Both the position numbers and the translations under genes were made by a program. The notes below the pieces were generated by a model, which saw nothing but the letters and a program-made list of their open reading frames with translations, ran no database searches and was not told the DNA's origin. From CBDCUQ01 sp965222835 (GTDB lineage Bacteria; Pseudomonadota; Alphaproteobacteria; Rhizobiales; Hyphomicrobiaceae), in the NCBI GenBank assembly GCA_965222835.1, contig CBDCUQ010000004.1, forward strand, positions 744,001 to 808,000: a DNA stretch of 64,000 bases. Direction: 5' to 3'. Positions 34,955 to 45,045 of the stretch are shown here, in pieces (the stretch's first letter is position 1; every line of letters begins with the position of its first letter).

Positions 34955-37405
34955 GTGCCGTCGTTCTCGAAAAGCCTTGAAACATCCCTCCACCGCGCGC
35001 TCGAATTCGCAAATGAGCGCAGCCATGAGTTTGCGACGCTCGAGCATCTCCTTCTCGCGCTTATTGACGACAGGGATGCGGCCGGCGTTATGCGCGCGTG
35101 CAGTGTGGATCTTGAAAAGCTGCGCCGGCGGGTGACCGAATACCTCGACAGCGAGCTCGATAGTTTGACTAGTCCGACAGCGATTGAGGCGCAGCCGACA
35201 ACTGGATTCCAGCGGGTTATCCATCGTGCCGTCGTTCACGTTCAGTCGTCGGGTCGCGAGGAGGTGAGTGGGGCAAATGTGCTTGTTGCGATCTTTGCCG
35301 AGCGCGAGAGTCATGCCGCTTTTTTCCTGCAAGAGCAGGAGATGAGCCGTTTCGATGCCGTGCAGTATATCAGCCACGGCATTGCTAAGCGGGCAGATAT
35401 GAGCGAGCCGCGCCTCGCTCGCGGCGTCGACGACGGCGATCAGACCGAGACATCAGAAGAGGGCGGCAAGAAGTCCGGCCAGGATGCGCTCAACACATAC
35501 TGCGTCAATCTCAACAAGAAGGCGCGGGACGGGCGGATTGATCCGTTGATCGGACGCGAGCAGGAGGTGCTGCGCACGATCCAAGTGCTGTGCCGCCGGC
35601 AAAAGAATAATCCGCTGTTCGTCGGCGATCCGGGCGTTGGCAAAACGGCGATCGCGGAAGGCTTGGCGCGCAAGATTATCAAGGGTGAAGTGCCGGAGGT
35701 CTTGCAAGAAGCGACGATCTTCGCTCTCGACATGGGCTCGCTTCTCGCGGGCACGCGCTATCGTGGTGATTTCGAAGAGCGCCTCAAGGCCGTTATGAAG
35801 GAGATCGAGAACTATCCGGGCGCGATTCTCTTTATCGATGAAATCCATACCGTGATCGGGGCCGGTGCGACCTCGGGTGGGGCGATGGACGCATCGAACC
35901 TGTTGAAGCCGTCACTGCAGGCGGGCACGGTGCGGTGCATCGGTTCTACGACTTATAAGGAATACCGACAGCACTTCGAGAAGGATCGCGCGTTGGTGCG
36001 CCGCTTTCAGAAGATCGATTTGAAGGAGCCGACGGTTGAGGATTCCATCGAGATCTTGAAAGGGCTGAAGCCGTACTTCGAGGAATTCCATAAGATCAAG
36101 TACACGAACGACGCTATCTCCGCGGCCGTCGAGCTTTCAGCGAAGTACATCCATGATCGTAAGCTGCCGGATAAGGCAATTGACGTCATCGACGAGACGG
36201 GTGCCTCGCAAATGCTCTTGCCGGAAGGGAAGCGGCGGAAAAAGATCACCGTTAAGGAAGTTGAGGCTACGGTCGCCACGATGGCGCGCATTCCGCCTAA
36301 GACGGTCACCAAGTCCGATGCGGAGGTCCTGACCAACCTTGAGAAGGATATGAAGCGTCTTGTTTTCGGACAGAACAAGGCGATTGAGCAGCTGACAGCG
36401 TCGATCAAGTTGGCGCGCGCGGGTTTGCGGGAACCGGAGAAGCCGATTGGCTGCTATCTGTTCTCGGGCCCCACGGGTGTCGGCAAGACGGAAGTTGCAA
36501 AGCAGCTCGCCAATTTGATGGGCATCGAGCTTTTGCGTTTCGATATGTCCGAGTACATGGAGAAACACACGGTCTCGCGCCTCATCGGCGCGCCTCCGGG
36601 CTATGTCGGTTTCGATCAAGGCGGGTTGTTGACAGATGGAGTCGACCAGCATCCGCATTCCGTGCTGCTGCTGGACGAGATCGAAAAGGCGCATCCCGAT
36701 CTGTTCAATATTCTTTTGCAGGTTATGGATCACGGCAAGCTCACCGATCACAACGGCAAGTCCATCGACTTCCGCAATGTCATTCTGATTATGACGACGA
36801 ATGCTGGTGCCTCTGACCTTGCGCGTCCGCCCATGGGCTTTAATCGCGCGAAGCGCGAAGGTGACGATACGGATGCCGTGAATAAACTGTTTACGCCTGA
36901 GTTCCGCAATCGACTCGATGCGGTTATCGCGTTTTCCGGATTGCCGGCGGACATAATTGCGAAGGTGGTCGAGAAGTTCATCTTCCAGCTCGAGGCCCAG
37001 CTTGCCGATCGCAACGTGACGATCGAGATGAGTAACGAGGCTCTTAGTTGGATCGGTGAAATTGGCTACGACGAGAAGTTTGGTGCCCGGCCTCTGGCGC
37101 GGGTTATTCAAGAGCACATCAAGAAGCCGCTTGCCGACGAGCTTTTGTTCGGGAAGCTGGAACAGGGTGGGACCGTCAAGGTAACGCTCGAAGGTGAAGG
37201 TCTTGATCGGAAGCTGGCGTTTGAACTCATCTCGGCCGATCCCAAGAAGTCGAAAGCCAGCCGCGATGACGAGGAAGACAGTGGCGAAACGGCTCTTGTT
37301 TCGGCGACGCCGCGCAAGGCCTTGCCCGGTCCCAAGGAAAAGAAAGAGCGTTCGTCGAAATCTGGCGGGGCGGTGCCGAGTGTGCCGCGCAAGAAGGGCC
37401 GCTAG
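34955..37405 (+). CDS. clpA: ATP-dependent protease ATPase subunit ClpA
   Basis: An 816-residue AAA+ unfoldase. The N-domain (1-150) binds ClpS. D1 has Walker A GDPGVGKTAI and Walker B ILFIDEIHTVIG; D2 has Walker A GPTGVGKTEVAK. The last 60 residues are a charged tail beyond the standard end. The GTG start has GGAGAAGGAG just upstream, seven bases after clpS, so the pair is one operon. Confidence 0.97.
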   Translation: MPSFSKSLETSLHRALEFANERSHEFATLEHLLLALIDDRDAAGVMRACSVDLEKLRRRVTEYLDSELDSLTSPTAIEAQPTTGFQRVIHRAVVHVQSSGREEVSGANVLVAIFAERESHAAFFLQEQEMSRFDAVQYISHGIAKRADMSEPRLARGVDDGDQTETSEEGGKKSGQDALNTYCVNLNKKARDGRIDPLIGREQEVLRTIQVLCRRQKNNPLFVGDPGVGKTAIAEGLARKIIKGEVPEVLQEATIFALDMGSLLAGTRYRGDFEERLKAVMKEIENYPGAILFIDEIHTVIGAGATSGGAMDASNLLKPSLQAGTVRCIGSTTYKEYRQHFEKDRALVRRFQKIDLKEPTVEDSIEILKGLKPYFEEFHKIKYTNDAISAAVELSAKYIHDRKLPDKAIDVIDETGASQMLLPEGKRRKKITVKEVEATVATMARIPPKTVTKSDAEVLTNLEKDMKRLVFGQNKAIEQLTASIKLARAGLREPEKPIGCYLFSGPTGVGKTEVAKQLANLMGIELLRFDMSEYMEKHTVSRLIGAPPGYVGFDQGGLLTDGVDQHPHSVLLLDEIEKAHPDLFNILLQVMDHGKLTDHNGKSIDFRNVILIMTTNAGASDLARPPMGFNRAKREGDDTDAVNKLFTPEFRNRLDAVIAFSGLPADIIAKVVEKFIFQLEAQLADRNVTIEMSNEALSWIGEIGYDEKFGARPLARVIQEHIKKPLADELLFGKLEQGGTVKVTLEGEGLDRKLAFELISADPKKSKASRDDEEDSGETALVSATPRKALPGPKEKKERSSKSGGAVPSVPRKKGR

Positions 37406-37474
37406 TTGCGTGCCGCCATGGGGCGCTGCCTTCTTGGGCTGGTGCCGGTGCTGCTCTTGTAAGCGCCGGGGTCT

Positions 37475-38182
37475 TCACCGAACCCTTTGGAGCGGCTCGA
37501 TTTCAACGACAATCCCCTTGGCTTTGTCAGGTTTAAGGACATAGACGTGGCCGTCCGCGGCTTTGTAGCGCCCGCCGACGGGCTTAGCCTTGCCGCCGGC
37601 GCCTGCTTTGTCGAAGGTAAGAGTCGAGGGTATGCAGGCTTGATGTTGTACGCCCGCGCCGGATTTTAGCTCATGTGTTTCTCCGCCGAACGTATAGGTG
37701 ATCGGAAGTTTTGCCGCGTTCGAGATTTGAAACGTGTAGGAAAGCGACTTTGGACGGGCGAAAAGTTGGACGATGATGTACTTCGGGTGTTGGTCCGGTG
37801 CTCGTGCGATACCCACGCCGATGTCGGTTACGTGAGGCGCCAGGAGATTGTCCCGGTGGCCGGGCGAATTTAGCCAACCTTCGATTGCGAGGCGGGCCAG
37901 CTCGCGTGATTGAAACCCTTCACTATTGAGATGTGCGGCAAGGTTCTCACCAACCGTGCACCAATGATATCCGGCTTCGGATATGCGATCGCCAGCCTGA
38001 CGTCCGTCGGCGGTGTGCGAAAACGTTTTGCTCTTTGCGAGATAATCCGCATAAGCCGTTGCGGCCGCTCTTAATTGCGCGTTGCTGTGTACTTCGCCAA
38101 GTTTCTTTTCCTCGCGTAGTGTGTTGGTCATCTCAACGACGAAGCGTTCAACAACAGGAATTTGGGGGAGATCTATTGTCAT
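37475..38182 (-). CDS. CAP/SCP-family (PR-1-like) protein
   Basis: A 235-residue protein whose residues 20-145 form a CAP domain: NAQLRAAATAYADYLA, FSHTADGRQAGDRISEAGYHWCTVGENLA (His and Glu of the CAP cavity) and WLNSPGHRDNLL. The C-terminal 90 residues form a separate beta-rich region ending in KGIVVEIEPLQRVR. Bacterial CAP proteins are usually exported, but no signal peptide is visible from this ATG and its ribosome binding site is weak; the true start may differ. It is convergent with clpA. Confidence 0.85.
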   Translation of the reverse strand: MTIDLPQIPVVERFVVEMTNTLREEKKLGEVHSNAQLRAAATAYADYLAKSKTFSHTADGRQAGDRISEAGYHWCTVGENLAAHLNSEGFQSRELARLAIEGWLNSPGHRDNLLAPHVTDIGVGIARAPDQHPKYIIVQLFARPKSLSYTFQISNAAKLPITYTFGGETHELKSGAGVQHQACIPSTLTFDKAGAGGKAKPVGGRYKAADGHVYVLKPDKAKGIVVEIEPLQRVR

Positions 38183-38394
38183 GGGCGATGCGCGCGTGTG
38201 GTTGCTGAGCGACTCGTAGGTTTGTGTCCGTAGAATGCAATTCCCTAATCCGATGACAGCTCCGTGGCGGCTGCATCACGTTCAGTTGGAAAGATCCGTT
38301 TGGCGATCAGATTCTACCATCGAGACAAGATTGGGTCCGCTTTGCGACGTAGGCTTCGTTCGTGGGTAACATGGTTTCGGGTCGGGGGGTCACC

Positions 38395-38979
38395 ATGCTC
38401 ATTGAAGTTCGGTGCGATTGTTGCGGTAAGCGCGCATGTGACGTCGAGAATATTGTGGTTTTGGAGAAGGCGGCAATATGCAATCACTGTGTAGGATTTG
38501 CCGCGCGGAAGATTGGTATTCTGCCGCCTCAGTTCGTTCCGGAGTGCTGCCAGGATATTGAGATCCGTGATCCTTTGCACGTGACGTTCAAGTATGCCTT
38601 TGAGTTTGAAGGACACCTTGACCAGAAATGTGACGTGCTGGTGCTGCAATCGCTTCTCGACCAGCTGCGATCCAAATATTGGGACATCGCATTTGAACTC
38701 GCCCGCATTACGCGATTGGACGGTTTTGAGCGCGCGGCGGTTGCAGAGGGCGCGGCACGGTACGAAGTGACGCTTGTCGTTCGTGCGGCGCCAGGTTTTA
38801 CGCGTGGCAAGCTGCAGTTTCTCTTGGAGGAAGAACTCTCAAGCCTTGCCTGTTCCAACAGTGTGCTGTTGCACGACAAGGGCACGCGCGATCTCTTGGA
38901 GCCGCGTTTGGCAAGCCTGTCGGCCTATGTGGTCGATCGCGCGGCCCGGCTTGATTTGCACCCGCCGGAAGACCTGTAG
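38395..38979 (+). CDS. Protein with ClpX-type zinc finger and unknown C-terminal domain
   Basis: A 194-residue protein. Residues 7-33 match the zinc-binding domain of ClpX: CxxC, then 18 residues, then CxxC (Cys 7, 10, 29, 32), with GKRACDVENIVVLEKAAICNHC, the same spacing as ClpX. In ClpX this domain dimerises and binds adaptors such as SspB. No AAA+ ATPase follows; the remaining 150 residues contain no domain I know. The window also carries clpS-clpA about 1 kb away and sspB. ATG 38395 has GGGGGG upstream; ATG 38371 is possible. Confidence 0.72.
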   Translation: MLIEVRCDCCGKRACDVENIVVLEKAAICNHCVGFAARKIGILPPQFVPECCQDIEIRDPLHVTFKYAFEFEGHLDQKCDVLVLQSLLDQLRSKYWDIAFELARITRLDGFERAAVAEGAARYEVTLVVRAAPGFTRGKLQFLLEEELSSLACSNSVLLHDKGTRDLLEPRLASLSAYVVDRAARLDLHPPEDL

Positions 38980-39112
38980 TCCGGAGGTTGCAACGATTGG
39001 AATGGTTCGCCTTGCCCGGATCGGGATATCTCACAGAGGTGTAGCCCTACTTCGCTGTGCATCGGCAACACAGCCTGTTGCAGCCGGGATTTGAGCACGC
39101 TAACCCAAGTCT

Positions 39113-41368
39113 ATGAGCAAGCAATCGATTCCCCCTACTGGCTCCGGCCCCATTGAGCCCGTCAATCTCAAGGAGGCTTTGGAAGAGCGCTATCTCGCCT
39201 ACGCGCTTTCGACCATTATGCATCGGGCCTTGCCTGATGTGCGCGATGGCCTGAAGCCGGTTCACCGGCGCATCCTTTATGCGATGCATGAATTGCGGCT
39301 CAATCCCGACGGCGGGTTCTTGAAGTGCGCGAAGATCGTTGGTGAGACGATGGGTGACTATCACCCGCATGGTAACCAGGCGATCTATGATGCGCTGGCT
39401 CGTCTCGCCCAGGATTTTGCGGTGCGCTATCCTCTGGTCGATGGTCAGGGCAACTTCGGCAACATTGATGGCGACAACCCGGCGGCCGAACGCTACACCG
39501 AGGCGCGGCTGACGCGCGTTGCCTCCGAACTACTCGAAGGGATCGAGGAAGATACCGTTGCGTTCCGTCCCAACTACGATGGCCGTGAGCTTGAGCCATC
39601 TGTTCTTCCGGCCGCGTTTCCGAATTTGCTGGCCAACGGTGCGGCCGGTATTGCGGTCGGCATGGCGACGAACATTCCGCCGCATAACGTCGACGAGCTG
39701 TGCGCGGCACTCTTGCATCTCATCAAGCATCCCAACGCAACTGTCGAGAAACTGGTGGAGATGGTTCCGGGGCCGGATTTCCCCACGGGTGGCATTATCG
39801 TGGAGCCACGGGCCGATATCATCGAAGCTTACAAGACAGGGCGTGGCGGCTTTCGGGTTCGGGCGAAATGGAGCAAGGAGGTGGCTGGCCGTGGCGGCTA
39901 CCAAATCGTGATCACGGAGATTCCGTATCAGGTCCAGAAGGCGAAATTGGTTGAGAAGATCGCCGAATTGATCACGGAGAAGAAGCTTCCGCTCCTGGGC
40001 GACGTGCGTGATGAAAGTGCGGAGGAGATCCGCCTTGTGCTCGAACCAAAAAGCCGCGCGGTGGATCCGATCGTGTTGATGGAGAGTCTGTTCCGCCTAA
40101 CGGAGCTTGAGACCCGGTTTGGGCTTAATATGAACGTCTTATCTGCGGGGCAGGTGCCGAACGTTCTTTCGCTCAAGGATGTGCTGAAACAGTGGCTGGC
40201 CCATCGCATTGAGGTTCTCGTTCGACGGTCCGCGCATCGTCTCAACAAGATCGAGCACCGGCTCGAGGTTCTCGACGGTTACCTCATCGCCTATCTCAAC
40301 ATTGATGAGGTAATCCGCATCGTTCGATTTGAAGACGATCCTAAGGCGACGTTGATGACGACGTTTAGCCTCACCGAGGTGCAGGCCGACGCCATTCTGA
40401 ACCTGCGCTTGAAGAGCTTGTCGAAGCTCGAAGAGGTCGAAATCCGGGCCGAGCACGACCGGCTGTCGAAGGAGCGCCGCACACTGAAGCGCTTGATCAA
40501 GTCCTCGGACATGCAGTGGGAGCGCATTGCAGAGGAAGTGAAGAACACGCGTGAGCGGTATTCGAAGAATACAGAGCTCGGCCGCCGGCGTTCCGACTTT
40601 GCTGATGCGCCCGAGGTGGCGGTCGATCTTGACGCGGTGCTTGTCGAACGGGAGCCGATTACCGTGATCCTCTCCGAGAAAGGCTGGATCCGGGCGATGA
40701 AAGGGCATCTGGCGGATCTTTCGCGGTTGGATTTCAAGCAGGGTGATGGACTGATGCGTGCTGTGCACGCGCAGACGACCGACAAAATCTTGTTGCTGGC
40801 GACAAATGGTAAGTTCTTCACGCTTGAGGCCAGCGAGCTTCCAGGCGGACGCGGGCATGGCGAGCCGGTCCGATTGATGGTTGATTTGGAGCAGAACCAC
40901 GACGTCGTGGAATGCTTCGTTCACGATGCGGGGCGCAAACTGCTGATCGCGTCGTCGGGCGGGTATGGCTTTGTGGTTCCCGAAGAGGAGATTGTTGCGT
41001 CTACGCGCAAGGGCAAGCAAGTGCTCAACGTTTCCGAGCCGGACGAAGCTGCCGTGTGTGTTCCTGTCGATGGAAATTATGTTGCGGCCATTGGCGAGAA
41101 CCGGAAGCTTCTTGTTTTTCCGCTTGACGAGGTGAATGAGATGGCGCGTGGCAAGGGGACTATTTTGCAGCGCTATAAAGACGGCGGGCTTTCGGATCTG
41201 CAGGTGTTTGCCAAAGCAGATGGGCTCACGTGGCTCGATAGTGCCGGGCGGACGTTCACGTTGCCGTGGAGCGACCTCAAAGGCTGGGCCGGCAGCCGGG
41301 CTCAGGCCGGTCATATGGCGCCGAAAGGCTTTCCGCGCTCGAATAAATTCGGCCCTGCATTCGACTGA
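39113..41368 (+). CDS. parC: DNA topoisomerase IV subunit A
   Basis: A 751-residue type IIA topoisomerase subunit that decatenates daughter chromosomes with ParE. The breakage-reunion domain has RALPDVRDGLKPVHRRILYAM and the active-site Tyr in AAERYTEARLTR; the C-terminal half is a beta-pinwheel. The shorter pinwheel and lack of a clean GyrA box support ParC rather than GyrA. Confidence 0.95.
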   Translation: MSKQSIPPTGSGPIEPVNLKEALEERYLAYALSTIMHRALPDVRDGLKPVHRRILYAMHELRLNPDGGFLKCAKIVGETMGDYHPHGNQAIYDALARLAQDFAVRYPLVDGQGNFGNIDGDNPAAERYTEARLTRVASELLEGIEEDTVAFRPNYDGRELEPSVLPAAFPNLLANGAAGIAVGMATNIPPHNVDELCAALLHLIKHPNATVEKLVEMVPGPDFPTGGIIVEPRADIIEAYKTGRGGFRVRAKWSKEVAGRGGYQIVITEIPYQVQKAKLVEKIAELITEKKLPLLGDVRDESAEEIRLVLEPKSRAVDPIVLMESLFRLTELETRFGLNMNVLSAGQVPNVLSLKDVLKQWLAHRIEVLVRRSAHRLNKIEHRLEVLDGYLIAYLNIDEVIRIVRFEDDPKATLMTTFSLTEVQADAILNLRLKSLSKLEEVEIRAEHDRLSKERRTLKRLIKSSDMQWERIAEEVKNTRERYSKNTELGRRRSDFADAPEVAVDLDAVLVEREPITVILSEKGWIRAMKGHLADLSRLDFKQGDGLMRAVHAQTTDKILLLATNGKFFTLEASELPGGRGHGEPVRLMVDLEQNHDVVECFVHDAGRKLLIASSGGYGFVVPEEEIVASTRKGKQVLNVSEPDEAAVCVPVDGNYVAAIGENRKLLVFPLDEVNEMARGKGTILQRYKDGGLSDLQVFAKADGLTWLDSAGRTFTLPWSDLKGWAGSRAQAGHMAPKGFPRSNKFGPAFD

Positions 41369-41470
41369 GGGGACGGCACTTAATCGCGGAGCAATTTGGT
41401 CGCGTTTCCTGAATGAGTGTTGCCTGCCGCTCACTTGCCAGTCTCTTCGGGCGCCGCTACGACTCACATC

Positions 41471-41968
41471 ATGTTACACGCGTCGAACTTGGTTAAACGC
41501 ATTGCGTTTGGTGCGGTCGGGGTCTGTGCGGGTACGCTGTTGTGGCCTGCCACAGCTTCGGCGCAGGCATGGGAGGCGACACAGGCTCCCCCGGCAACCT
41601 GCGAAAAGGCCGACTTCGAGGCCGTTGTTGACGAGGCTGGTGCATCGTTGCGGGTTCTCAATGCGCGTAACAAGCCCCTTTTTCAGGACAAGTTACGTGC
41701 GCTCAAAGACAAGCGCGGCTGGAGCACAGATCAATTCCTCGAGGAAGCCGCGCCGTTTGTGAAAGACGAAAAGATCGAGGTCTGGGACAACGCGTCGAGT
41801 GATCTTCTGATGAAGATCGCAAGCCTGGGTCAGGAAGGCTCCGAAGCCAAGACACCCGATTGCGCTCTTCTTGGAGAACTGCGGGGCTATCTCAAGACGC
41901 TGGTTGAGAAGCAGAATGAGAAGTGGGCGTATATGTTCCAGAAGATTGACGCCGAGCTGGCGAAATAG
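41471..41968 (+). CDS. Exported protein of unknown function
   Basis: A 165-residue precursor with a signal peptide (1-32, ending ATASAQA). The mature part is mostly helical with two Cys (in PATCEKADF and TPDCALL), which could form one disulfide. The ribosome binding site is weak. I recognise no domain. It follows parC by about 100 bases in the same direction. Confidence 0.75.
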   Translation: MLHASNLVKRIAFGAVGVCAGTLLWPATASAQAWEATQAPPATCEKADFEAVVDEAGASLRVLNARNKPLFQDKLRALKDKRGWSTDQFLEEAAPFVKDEKIEVWDNASSDLLMKIASLGQEGSEAKTPDCALLGELRGYLKTLVEKQNEKWAYMFQKIDAELAK

Positions 41969-41990
41969 CTCGCGCTCCCGGGAGGCCTTT

Positions 41991-42032
41991 GGCCGTTCCA
42001 GCAGGTTTGATCTGTACCTTTCTGGAACGGCC
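41991..42032. terminator. Perfect 11-bp inverted repeat between convergent genes
   Basis: GGCCGTTCCAG (41991-42001) and CTGGAACGGCC (42022-42032). It lies between the exported-protein gene and the TonB-receptor gene, so could serve both, though no T-run follows. Confidence 0.45.
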
Positions 42033-42049
42033 CTACGTATGATACCAGC

Positions 42050-44269
42050 TTAGTTCAGCCTCACCGTTCCGAAGACGCGCACGCTAGCGCCTGGCAGAAG
42101 TACCTCGTCCTTTTTGAAGGAGGCGTGGTTTCTGACTTCGTCATCGAGAAGGTTTTCGCCCTTTATACCGAGTGTGAAATCTGGAGCCACAGGGTTCGGT
42201 CCAGTGGACTTGAACGTGTAGGCAGCTTCGGCAGAAAGCAGCGTGTAGTCATCGGTTCGTGTTTCGGCGACACCGATGTCATCCTGCTCGAAGGCGTGTA
42301 GAAAACCGACGCGGGCAAAGAGCTGCGGGTCACGGTAATAAAGCCCGCCGCCAAGACGTTGCGGTGGAATGCGTTGAACGTTTTCGCCATCCGAGAAGGT
42401 CGCGCGCACATAGTCATACTGCCCATCGATGCCCCAAACGCCGCGCCACAGGCGTGCCACGTCGTACTGTGCTGCAATCTCCAATCCATAGAAGGTTGCG
42501 TCAGGCTGAATAAACACGACTTGATCTAATTCATCCTCGAAGCCGCAGGTGGTGATGACATCACCACAGCCCACGCCTGTCAGTTCCTTGAAGATGAACC
42601 CGTCAAATTTTGTGTAATAGACAGTGCCGTCGAACCGTAAGGGACCCGAAGACTTCTTCAATCCGAATTCGGCAGTGACAGCTTTTTCCTTTTCAAGATT
42701 CGGGTTGCCGATCTCGAAGGTGCCCGTGGCTTCGTGCACGCCTTTGGAGAAAAGTTCGGCTGCATGGGGGGCACGTTCGGCGTATTGGCCTGTGAGACGC
42801 GCGGTTACGTTCATTGGAAGATCGTAAAGTGCGCCCAGGCTTGCTGAGACCGGATGAAATGTCCGATCAAGTTGGCGAACGGCCGGTGCTGTTGGATCAA
42901 GGAGACCGAATCCATCAACCTCGTTCTGTTCGATACGTGCTGCCGCTTGAAAGCGCAGGACGGGTGAGGCCTCGAGCTCCTCAAACCAGTAGCCCGCAAT
43001 TACGTTGGTTTGGTTGGGTGAGAGCAGACCGTCACCTTCGAAGCTTACTGCACGCAGGTTCTGGTAGCTCCAATGCACGCCAACGGCGCCGCGCAATTCG
43101 CCAAGACTCGACTGGACGGGGCTGTGCTGTGCCTCTGCCCGTAGCTCCTGCTCCCGATTGGTGAAGCGCGAGCCGATTTCTCCGTCTTCGACAACCTCAT
43201 TGTGAGCGTAATCCGAGGCGCCAAACCAGAAGCGGAGTGCTTCTACACCCATCGCATCTGGGCGCCATTCCCCTTTGGCAAGGATCTTGTCCTGCTCGAG
43301 ATCGATGCGCGGCCGTTCCTCAGCGGCTTCTTCGCCTGGGATACCGTACAGGCTGTTGATGTGTACCAAAGCAACGCCCACAAAGCCGTCATTGCCGATG
43401 CGGGAGAGCCCAACCGAACCGCCTTCGCTTTCCACGAACGAATTTATCTGGGTTCCTTGCGGTGTGTCGTAGTCGTCAGCTTCGCGTTTGAAGCCGTCGG
43501 CGTGGACGGCGAAACCACCCATTCCGGCGAGAGCCTCAAAAGATCCATTGCGGCTGTTGTCAATGGATGTTGCGCCACCTGAGATCTTGCCTTTGAAACC
43601 GCCCTTGGGAATGTAGGTGGGGACGCGCTGGTTTTCGATCGATACCAATCCACCGATGGCCTGACTACCGTAACGCAATGTGGCTGGACCGCGAATGACT
43701 TCAATGCGATCAGCGGATGACGGATCGACGGGCACGGCATGGTCTTCCGACAGAGCGGCGACATCGTGGGTGCCAATGCCACCTTCCTGAACGCGAACGC
43801 GGTAGGCATCGAAGCCGCGCAAGATCGGGCGGTTGGCTCCTGGCGCGAAGGTCGTCCCGGCAATGCCTGGCTTTCGAGCGAGCGTTTCTGTGATTGTTGC
43901 GCCCTGATTGCTCTCAAGTTCTGTTTTAGTGGTGACGGTGATCGAAGCGAACGTGTCTTGCGTCACGAGCAATGTGCCCGGGACGGTATTGAGCGGAGAG
44001 GCCGCGTCTGTTTCGGCTACTACTGACTGCCCCTCTGGGACGGACTCGTCATCAACGGCGGATTGTGAGGCCGGACTGTCGGGTGGCGGCGCGGCCGCGG
44101 CCTTTTTTGGTTTGGCCGGTTTTTTGACCGGGCTTGGGCTTGTGACCTCAATTTCGGGAAGTTCTGCATTAGCCGTGGTTGGCTCAGGAGAACCGTTCGT
44201 CTCCTGGGCGGCCACTGGTCCGCATACGATGACGCAAGCGGAAGCAAGTAACAGTTTGCGCGGTACCAT
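42050..44269 (-). CDS. TonB-dependent receptor, ZnuD-like
   Basis: A 739-residue outer-membrane receptor with a signal peptide (1-21), a Pro/Ala/Lys-rich N-terminal extension (25-85), a plug domain (about 110-220, ADRIEVIRGPATLRYGSQAIGG) and a 22-strand barrel ending in VRVFGTVRLN with a terminal aromatic-x-x-x-Asn pattern. The plug section DVAALSEDHAVPVDPSSADRIEV closely follows ZnuD-type metal receptors. The His-rich protein gene and a DevC-like permease lie upstream on the same strand, suggesting a metal-uptake operon. Confidence 0.88.
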   Translation of the reverse strand: MVPRKLLLASACVIVCGPVAAQETNGSPEPTTANAELPEIEVTSPSPVKKPAKPKKAAAAPPPDSPASQSAVDDESVPEGQSVVAETDAASPLNTVPGTLLVTQDTFASITVTTKTELESNQGATITETLARKPGIAGTTFAPGANRPILRGFDAYRVRVQEGGIGTHDVAALSEDHAVPVDPSSADRIEVIRGPATLRYGSQAIGGLVSIENQRVPTYIPKGGFKGKISGGATSIDNSRNGSFEALAGMGGFAVHADGFKREADDYDTPQGTQINSFVESEGGSVGLSRIGNDGFVGVALVHINSLYGIPGEEAAEERPRIDLEQDKILAKGEWRPDAMGVEALRFWFGASDYAHNEVVEDGEIGSRFTNREQELRAEAQHSPVQSSLGELRGAVGVHWSYQNLRAVSFEGDGLLSPNQTNVIAGYWFEELEASPVLRFQAAARIEQNEVDGFGLLDPTAPAVRQLDRTFHPVSASLGALYDLPMNVTARLTGQYAERAPHAAELFSKGVHEATGTFEIGNPNLEKEKAVTAEFGLKKSSGPLRFDGTVYYTKFDGFIFKELTGVGCGDVITTCGFEDELDQVVFIQPDATFYGLEIAAQYDVARLWRGVWGIDGQYDYVRATFSDGENVQRIPPQRLGGGLYYRDPQLFARVGFLHAFEQDDIGVAETRTDDYTLLSAEAAYTFKSTGPNPVAPDFTLGIKGENLLDDEVRNHASFKKDEVLLPGASVRVFGTVRLN

Positions 44270-44398
44270 GTTCGTGATTTCCGGAATTGGAATTGGAATT
44301 GTCTTGACGGCCCGAGCGCGCTGGCGCGCTGGGCGTGCGAAAATTGTGCAAGATCACGGCGCGGCCGCTCTGCAGCAGGCGTGCGCCGATCTTGCTGG

Positions 44399-44821
44399 TC
44401 AGATGATGGAGAAATGTGGTGGACCGCGCGCCTCGAAAGGAGACGCCTTGTTCGCCCAATGACGGGGCAATTGCTTCAGAATTTTCAGCTGCGTTGGCGC
44501 TGAAAACGGGACTATGACAGCGATTTTTGCCGCAGGGCTGCCGGCCGATGCCGTAAGCCACGCGAGCCAATGTTGACAATTCCAATCGCTGTGCGGTGCC
44601 TCGTGTTCAGAATGGTCCGCGTGATTGTGGTCTTGAAGGTCTTCGCCGGTGGCATGGTGGGGTTCGCCATCAGCGTGGACGTGACCGGTGATGGCGGCAT
44701 GACCAATGGTATGTTCGTGTGCGTACGCGGCGTTGTGTGCGGCCACGCTGATGGTTTGGCCGATATAGACGGCGACGGCGATCCAGGCGAATGCGCGCCA
44801 ATATCTGCGCAGGTTCTTCAT
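44399..44821 (-). CDS. His-rich exported protein (metal-binding candidate)
   Basis: A 140-residue protein with a hydrophobic N-terminal segment (about 9-28) followed by a His-rich stretch (about residues 34-80, for example AHEHTIGHAAITGHVHAD and HNHADHSEHEAPH). The remaining half has a WLAWL helix and a hydrophobic segment. His clusters of this kind bind Zn, Cu or Ni. A GTG at 44884 could extend it by 21 residues. It lies between the permease gene and the TonB-receptor gene, all on the minus strand. Confidence 0.7.
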   Translation of the reverse strand: MKNLRRYWRAFAWIAVAVYIGQTISVAAHNAAYAHEHTIGHAAITGHVHADGEPHHATGEDLQDHNHADHSEHEAPHSDWNCQHWLAWLTASAGSPAAKIAVIVPFSAPTQLKILKQLPRHWANKASPFEARGPPHFSII

Positions 44822-45045
44822 CGCAATTTGCGGCGACCCCGGTGTTCTCAGCCAATCGGTTTTGTGCCAAACGTGTACTGACACTAGAAGTGGGCCTATG
44901 CCCTATCTATCCAGATTGGCGGAAATTCTTGGCATTGGCCAGAGTGTGTGTCGGGCCTAACACACTGTATTGGTCGTCATCGCAGCGAAAAATGACGGGC
45001 CGCGCACACCGCAGCCCGTCTTGGAGGCCGTTCGATCTGTCTGGG

